From TMED-70 sp036164085 (GTDB taxonomy: Bacteria; Chloroflexota; Dehalococcoidia; Lucifugimonadales; Lucifugimonadaceae), in the NCBI GenBank assembly GCA_036164085.1, contig JAYZJV010000049.1, forward strand, positions 1 through 18,665: a DNA stretch of 18,665 nucleotides, given 5' to 3'. The notes under the pieces were generated by a model, which had not been told where the DNA came from, searched no databases, and saw only the letters and a program-made list of their open reading frames with translations. The position numbers and the translations under genes were made by a program. Positions 14,261 to 18,665 of this stretch are shown one piece after another. Positions within the stretch are counted from its first letter, which is position 1; every line of letters begins with the position of its first letter.

Positions 14261-15025
14261 ATGAATAATTATAATACTCATGATTATGAAGGACTTATAG
14301 CTGAAACTGTAAAGATAAAATCTAATAATGGAGATGAAGTTAATGCATACCTTGCAAAACCTCTTATTGAAGGAAACTTCCCAATAGTTGTTCTTATTCA
14401 TCATTTACCAGGGTGGGATGAATTATATAAGGAATTTACTAGAAAATTTGCTCATCATGGATATATTGCTATTTGTCCTGATCTATATCACAGGGAAGGA
14501 AACGGTTCTCCTGATGACGTTGCAGCTCAGGTCAGGTCTATGGGAGGGGTTTCTGACAAACAAGTTATTGGAGATATTTTAGGAGCATCAGAATATGCTA
14601 GAAATTTATCAAATAACAATAATAAAGTTGGTCTGTTTGGAACTTGTTCAGGGGGTAGGCATGCTTTTCTTATTGGTTGCTCATCTAATAAATTTGATGC
14701 AATTATTGAGTGTTGGGGAGGTAATGTGATTATGAACGAAGAAAATATCACAGAGAAACAACCAGTTTCTCCTGCCTCACTTTCAGAAAACTTAAATGCT
14801 CCACTTTTAGGATTATTTGGAAATGACGATGTATCTCCGCCTCCTAAGGAAGTTGATGAGCATGAAAATTTATTAAAAAAATATAATAAGGAATATTCAT
14901 TCCATAGATACGATGGTGCAGGTCATGGCTTTATGTACCATGACAGACCTTATTATAGACAAGAACAATCTGTTGACGCTTGGGAGAAAATATTTACATT
15001 TTTGGATAAAAATTTAAGGGGATAA
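14261..15025 (+). CDS. Dienelactone hydrolase family alpha/beta hydrolase
   Basis: A 254-residue cytoplasmic hydrolase. The nucleophile is a cysteine in GTCSGG, as in true dienelactone hydrolases rather than Ser esterases; the remaining triad members are an Asp in FGNDDVSPPP and a His in GAGHGFMY. The oxyanion region is VVLIHHLPGW, in place of the commoner HEWWG. Family members open lactone or ester rings in aromatic breakdown. ATG 14261 is preferred over the TTG at 14246 because AAAGG (14249-14253) precedes it by seven bases. It sits between a PhyH oxygenase and a DUF6295-like gene, separated from the latter by one base, so tight co-expression is expected. Confidence 0.9.
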   Translation: MNNYNTHDYEGLIAETVKIKSNNGDEVNAYLAKPLIEGNFPIVVLIHHLPGWDELYKEFTRKFAHHGYIAICPDLYHREGNGSPDDVAAQVRSMGGVSDKQVIGDILGASEYARNLSNNNNKVGLFGTCSGGRHAFLIGCSSNKFDAIIECWGGNVIMNEENITEKQPVSPASLSENLNAPLLGLFGNDDVSPPPKEVDEHENLLKKYNKEYSFHRYDGAGHGFMYHDRPYYRQEQSVDAWEKIFTFLDKNLRG

Positions 15026-15026
15026 T

Positions 15027-15287
15027 ATGTGTACAATGATTTCAGAAAAAACAAACATCACTGGTTCAGGGAAATCTGATAATAGATGGATACCAATAAA
15101 TTCTTGTGATGTTTATTTCGACCATCCTGATCATGTTGATTGTGAACATGCCGTTATGCTGAGTTTTTCTAATCAAAATGATCCGATTAATTCAAGGATT
15201 TCATTAGAAATGACACCAGAATCTGCTAAAGATTTAATTGAAAAAATCAATTTAGCGATCGAAAAAGGAGAAAAAGTTACAGGTTGA
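15027..15287 (+). CDS. DUF6295-like small protein
   Basis: An 86-residue soluble protein starting MCTMISEKTNITGSGK and containing the segment VYFDHPDHVDCEHAVML. From memory these match the DUF6295 family, short proteins often found next to dienelactone hydrolases, but I cannot check this. The two invariant-looking parts are the opening Met-Cys-Thr and the Tyr-Phe-Asp-His-Pro block; the many His/Cys/Asp residues (C3, C27, H33, H36, C39, H41) would suit a metal site, which is inference. The C-terminal half ends in an amphipathic helix (ESAKDLIEKINLAIEKGE). The ATG is one base after the hydrolase stop. Its end is only four bases from the convergent amidase stop. Confidence 0.7.
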   Translation: MCTMISEKTNITGSGKSDNRWIPINSCDVYFDHPDHVDCEHAVMLSFSNQNDPINSRISLEMTPESAKDLIEKINLAIEKGEKVTG

Positions 15288-15291
15288 TTTT

Positions 15292-16680
15292 TTATAGAGA
15301 AGGCTTTTTTAAATGAAAATCAGTTTCATTTTGCCAATCTATAGCAATATCTAATACCTTTCTATCATCCATTAGTTTTCCAGAAAGCATTAATCCAATA
15401 GGCATTTTATCTTTAGTTAAACCTGAAGGAACAGAAATAGACGGTTGACCAGTTAGGTTGAAAACACCTGTGAATTTACCCATAGAATTTGCTTCAATAG
15501 TATTTGGGCTTTCTGAATCTTTTATAAGAGGAGTTTTTACAGGAACAGTAGGTGTAAGTAATATGTCATAATTATTCATTACTTTCGTCATTTCATAATT
15601 AAATTTAGACATTTTTCTAGAAGCAGCTAGATATTCTTCTGATGAAACACCTAGCCCGCCCAATAGTCTATTGATAACAGTTTTTGTATATTTATCTGAT
15701 TGTTTTAAATAATTATTATGTATTGATAAAGCTTCTGGAAGTAATACCCCTACATTTATTTTTCTTCCTTCTTCAACAAAAGGAATTTCTATTTCATCAA
15801 CTTTATAGCCCAAATCACTAAACTTATTGACGGCATTTAAGATAGATTCTTTGATTTCAATGTCAATATCATCAAAAAAATAGTTTCTAGGAACAGCAAT
15901 TTTTATCTTTTCTCTTACAAATTTCTTTTTATGAAAAAAATCAGATTGAGTTTTATAAGAATATTTATCATTAACATCAAACCCACTTATAATTTTCATT
16001 ACTTCTAAACAATCCTCAGCAGATCTAGTCATGGGACCGACATGATCCATTGACCAACTTAAATCTAAGACCCCTCTCCTAGATACGACTCCATAAGATG
16101 GTTTGAATCCAGTTATTCCACATAAAGAAGCTGGCATTCTTACTGAACCGCCCGTATCAGTTCCAATCGCTATAGTGCATAAACCTGCACTTACAGCTGC
16201 TGCTGAACCTGAACTAGAACCACCAGGTACTCTTTCTTTGTCCCAAGGGTTTCTACATGTTCGGGTACTGGAATTGATTCCTAAAGTTCCAAAAGCAAAT
16301 TCTACTAAGTTTGTTTTTCCCAAAATTACTGAATTGTTATGCTTAAAGTCATTTGTGATCTTAGCATTTTTTTTAGCTTTGTTATTATTAAGGATTTTAG
16401 AACCTGCTGTAGTGATTTTGCCTTTTACATTAACTAAATCCTTTAATCCTACGAAGATCCCTGAAAGTTTATTTGATGATCCTTTCTTAATAATTTCATC
16501 AGCATTCATGGCTTCTAATTTAGAATCATCTTCATATACATCTAAATATGCATTGATTTTTTTATTATTCTTTTTAATTCGATTTATGAATAAATCTCTA
16601 GCCTCAATAACAGATAGTTCTTTATCTATGTAAAGTTTATTTAATTCATTTATACTTTTGTAAAAAATTTCATTACTCAT
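15292..16680 (-). CDS. Amidase signature family enzyme
   Basis: A 462-residue amidase-signature hydrolase (GatA/AtzE/Asp-tRNA amidotransferase-like fold) that cleaves C-N amide bonds. The Ser-cisSer-Lys triad is present: K80 in VGLKDLVNV, the cis-serine in GGSSSGS (about 154-159) and the nucleophile S179 in GTDTGGSVRMP. The start is placed at ATG 16680, which overlaps the last eight bases of the upstream small gene; an ATG at 16731 would add 17 residues without family likeness. The tight overlap with a GatC/AtzG-like gene suggests a two-subunit enzyme. It could be a free-standing amidase (urea, biuret or carboxylic amide type) and I do not propose a tRNA role, since no gatB is nearby. Confidence 0.92.
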   Translation of the reverse strand: MSNEIFYKSINELNKLYIDKELSVIEARDLFINRIKKNNKKINAYLDVYEDDSKLEAMNADEIIKKGSSNKLSGIFVGLKDLVNVKGKITTAGSKILNNNKAKKNAKITNDFKHNNSVILGKTNLVEFAFGTLGINSSTRTCRNPWDKERVPGGSSSGSAAAVSAGLCTIAIGTDTGGSVRMPASLCGITGFKPSYGVVSRRGVLDLSWSMDHVGPMTRSAEDCLEVMKIISGFDVNDKYSYKTQSDFFHKKKFVREKIKIAVPRNYFFDDIDIEIKESILNAVNKFSDLGYKVDEIEIPFVEEGRKINVGVLLPEALSIHNNYLKQSDKYTKTVINRLLGGLGVSSEEYLAASRKMSKFNYEMTKVMNNYDILLTPTVPVKTPLIKDSESPNTIEANSMGKFTGVFNLTGQPSISVPSGLTKDKMPIGLMLSGKLMDDRKVLDIAIDWQNETDFHLKKPSL

Positions 16681-16867
16681 CACTAATATCAAACATCCTT
16701 TGTCTTGGTTCGTATTCACTGAAATCATCATTCATGATCTCAGAATAGTTTCTCCTAAAATTCCTGTAACTTAAATAAGATTGTTCAAAATCTTCTTTAG
16801 TGAGGGCAATGTTCTTTTCATTCAATAATTTTAGGAAGTATTCTTTTGAAGTAATATCTTTTCTCAT
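16673..16867 (-). CDS. Small GatC/AtzG-like partner of the amidase
   Basis: A 64-residue predicted helical protein whose stop codon overlaps the amidase start by eight bases (ATGAGTAA). The layout, with charged helices, a run around LSYRNFRRNYSEIMND and the tail SEYEPRQRMFDISDE with the E-P-x-x-x-x-F pattern, resembles the short GatC/AtzG-like (DUF4089-type) subunits encoded before amidases of the AtzE group. Those proteins wrap around their amidase and stabilise it. Likeness is by pattern and context only. The ATG has no clear Shine-Dalgarno; a TATAAT on the minus strand at 16895-16890 would give a leader of about 15 bases. It is divergent from the epoxide-hydrolase-like gene. Confidence 0.6.
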   Translation of the reverse strand: MRKDITSKEYFLKLLNEKNIALTKEDFEQSYLSYRNFRRNYSEIMNDDFSEYEPRQRMFDISDE

Positions 16868-16922
16868 AATTTTTCAGCATCTCTTGTATATTATATTTAA
16901 TCATTTTCAACAATATATTAAA

Positions 16923-18056
16923 ATGGCATCTTATTACAAAGGTACACTTGATAAACAAATAAAATCAAGAACTATAAAAAACATAAATGGCTTAGAAGTA
17001 CATTTTTTAGAATCAGGTGAAAAAGAATTTTCAAAAGGTTTAATAGTTTTACTACATGGATTTCCTGAATTAAGCTATAGCTGGAGAAAAATCATTCCAA
17101 TATTAAGTAATAACGGATATCACGTTATAGCACCCGATCAAAGAGGCTTTGGTAAGACTTTAGGAGCAGATTTATCTTATACTTCTGATCTTAGCTCTTA
17201 CAATCATAGAAATCTATCACTTGATATTTATTCTCTTATAAATACATTAGGTTATGAAAAAGTAAAATGTATCATAGGTCACGACTCAGGATCTGGAGTC
17301 GCAGGTTTTTCTGCTTTAACTAGACCAAATCTTTATCAAAGTTTGATTATGATGAGCGCGCCTTATTCAGGAGTTCCTGATTTTTCAAAAATAGATAAAA
17401 ATACATATATTCCAAACACTGATGCTATTGATAAAAAGTTAGCATTATTATCCATTCCTAGAAAACATTATCAATCATATTATAGAGAAAAAGATGCTAA
17501 TAGGCACATTATGAATTGCAAGGGAGGATTACGTGTTTTTTTTAGAGCTTATTATCATTATAAAAGTGCTGATTGGAAAAATAATCTTCCATTTCAATTG
17601 AACGGATGGACAGCAAAAGAGTTGGCAAAAATGCCAACTTATTACATTATGAATAAAAATGAAACAATGGCAGATACTGTAATTAACAATATGCCTTCAA
17701 ACGAAGAAATTGAAAATTGCAAATGGTTAACTAATGATGAAATCGATATTTATGCAAATGAATATAGTAGGACAACTTTTCAAGGAGGATTGAACTGGTA
17801 TAGAGCATCGGTAGATTTTGATAATTTAAAAGAATTGTCAGGATTTAGCAATGATAAAATAACCATTCCTTCTCTTTTTATTTCTGGCAAAAATGATTGG
17901 GGTATTTATCAAAAACCTGGTTCTATTGATCAAATGGAATTATCTATTGTTGATTTTAAAGGAATTGAACTTATAAATAATGCTGGGCACTGGGTCCAAC
18001 AAGAAAAACCAATAGAAGTGGCTAATAAAATACTATCTTTTGTTTCTCATTTATGA
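16923..18056 (+). CDS. Alpha/beta hydrolase, epoxide hydrolase-like
   Basis: A 377-residue alpha/beta hydrolase of the epoxide hydrolase/haloalkane dehalogenase group. HGFPE (45-49) forms the oxyanion hole, D121 in GHDSGSG is the nucleophile of an Asp-type hydrolase and H356 in AGHWVQ is the general base; a cap domain with several Tyr lies between (about 150-290). HGxP favours epoxide hydrolase over dehalogenase. An open frame exists back to 16800 but its N-terminal 41 residues overlap the divergent small gene and are hydrophobic and family-unlike, so ATG 16923 is used. No Shine-Dalgarno is seen and TATATT ends three bases before the ATG. The last 10 bases overlap the 3' end of the convergent TPR gene. 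Confidence 0.9.
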   Translation: MASYYKGTLDKQIKSRTIKNINGLEVHFLESGEKEFSKGLIVLLHGFPELSYSWRKIIPILSNNGYHVIAPDQRGFGKTLGADLSYTSDLSSYNHRNLSLDIYSLINTLGYEKVKCIIGHDSGSGVAGFSALTRPNLYQSLIMMSAPYSGVPDFSKIDKNTYIPNTDAIDKKLALLSIPRKHYQSYYREKDANRHIMNCKGGLRVFFRAYYHYKSADWKNNLPFQLNGWTAKELAKMPTYYIMNKNETMADTVINNMPSNEEIENCKWLTNDEIDIYANEYSRTTFQGGLNWYRASVDFDNLKELSGFSNDKITIPSLFISGKNDWGIYQKPGSIDQMELSIVDFKGIELINNAGHWVQQEKPIEVANKILSFVSHL

Positions 18057-18433
18057 ATGTTCTTAAAAGGATCAGATTTGATTCTTTTTTCTCTTACAAT
18101 TTCTAAAACATCGTTAATACCATCTGGTGGAGCCCCATTTCTAATGGCCTCAATTTTGTCTTTTTCTGAATTTTTTTCATCACCTATTGCTAAATATGCA
18201 ACTGCTCTATTACCTAATGCATCTGAATTTTTTTGATTTATTTGTAATGCTCTTGTTAGATTAACTATAGATTGTTCAAATTCGCCTATACTCAAGTAAG
18301 CAGTACCTAAATTGAATTGTACTTCGAAATTCTCTGGATCTTCCCAAGCAGCTTTTTCAAATTCTTCAATAGCTTGGTCAACTAAGCCTACTTTTAATTT
18401 ATTTAAACCAGATTTAAAATGATCAGCATTCAT
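18047..18433 (-). CDS. TPR (tetratricopeptide repeat) protein
   Basis: A 128-residue soluble scaffold-type protein with about two to three TPR units from residue 4 to 100: HFKSGLNKLKVGLVDQAIEE, then FEVQFNLGTAYLSIGEFEQS and SDALGNRAVAYLAIGDEKNS, with the typical Gly/Ala/Tyr spacing. The C-terminal tail is basic. An upstream in-frame ATG at 18496 would run the protein through tRNA-Leu, so ATG 18433 is chosen. It starts 21 bases past the tRNA 3' end with no Shine-Dalgarno, and so may be transcribed with the tRNA and released after 3' processing. It overlaps the epoxide-hydrolase-like gene tail to tail by 10 bases. Confidence 0.8.
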   Translation of the reverse strand: MNADHFKSGLNKLKVGLVDQAIEEFEKAAWEDPENFEVQFNLGTAYLSIGEFEQSIVNLTRALQINQKNSDALGNRAVAYLAIGDEKNSEKDKIEAIRNGAPPDGINDVLEIVREKRIKSDPFKNIHK

Positions 18434-18454
18434 ATCGTAGTAAATTGTTGGATT

Positions 18455-18538
18455 TGGTGCGGATGAAAGGAGTTGAACCTTCACGCCTTGCGGCACATGC
18501 TCCTAAGGCATGCGTGTCTACCATTCCACCACATCCGC
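18455..18538 (-). tRNA. tRNA-Leu(UAG)
   Basis: An 84-base class II tRNA with encoded CCA: acceptor GCGGATG/CATCCGC (all seven pairs), anticodon stem CATGC/GCATG with loop CTTAGGA giving anticodon UAG, a long variable arm TGCCGCAAGGCGT as expected for Leu, and T arm GAAGG-TTCAACT-CCTTT with one G-U pair. Confidence 0.95.
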
Positions 18539-18552
18539 ATATAAATATCTTC

Positions 18553-18665
18553 TTATGAATGTCCCATATCGTGACCGCAACACATAGGAGATTTGATTTT
18601 TCCGCATCCATCAGGACACTGGGCAACTCCTACAGTACCACCATCGTCTTTTGTTATAGTCTCAT
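18553..18665 (-). CDS. Partial small Cys/His-rich protein (C-terminal end)
   Basis: A minus-strand frame enters from beyond the window edge and stops at TAA 18555-18553; the start is not included. The 36 complete visible codons end in CPDGCGKIKSPMCCGHDMGHS, which holds four cysteines and two histidines in a Cx3C...CC..H pattern suggestive of zinc or copper binding. No family is assigned. It lies 14 bases before tRNA-Leu on the same strand, so the two and the TPR gene may share a transcript. Confidence 0.55.
   Translation of the reverse strand, partial: ETITKDDGGTVGVAQCPDGCGKIKSPMCCGHDMGHS

Noticed and set aside
16103..16633. A 176-codon open frame on the plus strand inside the amidase
   Set aside because: It is antisense to the intact amidase, including the catalytic serine region, and has low-complexity, Leu/Pro-rich translation with no family likeness.
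16800..16922. N-terminal extension of the epoxide-hydrolase-like protein that looks like a membrane anchor
   Set aside because: It overlaps the divergent GatC/AtzG-like gene and its promoter region, and the family normally begins at about the ATG at 16923.
18423..18626. Minus-strand open frame across tRNA-Leu (GGMVDTHALGACAARREGSTPF)
   Set aside because: It is the well-known spurious translation of a tRNA-Leu gene; a different frame in the same stretch carries the Cys/His-rich end.

Overview
The window is a compact, AT-rich (roughly 30% GC) stretch of a bacterial chromosome, probably from a streamlined free-living, plausibly marine, lineage. The mix of catabolic families (PhyH dioxygenase, dienelactone hydrolase, a DUF6295-like protein, an amidase with a GatC/AtzG-like partner, LDH2/MDH2-type dehydrogenase, octopine-type dehydrogenase) together with a lipoprotein-type cobalamin-binding protein and no TonB receptor in view is compatible with a monoderm such as a Chloroflexota/SAR202 relative. 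That placement is inference; no rRNA or marker gene settles it. Genes are densely packed on both strands, no gene-free stretch exceeds 300 bases, and there are no IS elements, phage genes or CRISPR arrays.

Layout. 48-3365 (+): an RluB/RsuA pseudouridine synthase, an MscS channel, an SMP-30-like beta-propeller protein and a DUF2784-like membrane protein. The last two lack any suitable ATG/GTG/TTG start, but each has a Shine-Dalgarno six bases before an in-frame ATT. 3387-7085 (-): tRNA-Lys(CUU), an MFS exporter, a TIM-barrel sugar-phosphate isomerase and ferrochelatase with a Cys-rich insert. 7187-8305 (+): LDH2/MDH2-type dehydrogenase, ending back-to-back with an octopine-type dehydrogenase (8306-9376, -) that sits below a small one-TM protein and a lipoprotein. 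10097-13159 (+): a cobalamin riboswitch followed by permease, lipoprotein and ATPase of a B12/corrinoid ABC importer. 13226-15287 (+): a three-gene operon (PhyH dioxygenase, dienelactone hydrolase, DUF6295-like) behind a good sigma-70-type promoter. 15292-16867 (-): a GatC/AtzG-like small protein overlapping an amidase. 16923-18056 (+): an epoxide-hydrolase-like enzyme. 18047-18665 (-): the C-terminal end of a small Cys/His-rich protein, tRNA-Leu(UAG) and a TPR protein.

How it works together. The clearest regulated unit is the corrinoid importer: its leader carries a full B12 aptamer, a plausible loop-loop contact and a hairpin covering a Shine-Dalgarno-like AAGGAG ahead of an 11-codon leader ORF that ends at the permease start. 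The catabolic genes suggest uptake and breakdown of small organic acids, amides, opine-like compounds and oxidised aromatics or lipids.

Translation-initiation signals are the most unusual theme. Several genes have no Shine-Dalgarno but carry a TANNNT -10-like hexamer exactly six bases before the ATG (leaderless-type), one of these hexamers is a perfect symmetrical element shared with the divergent riboswitch promoter, and other genes appear to start at AUU.
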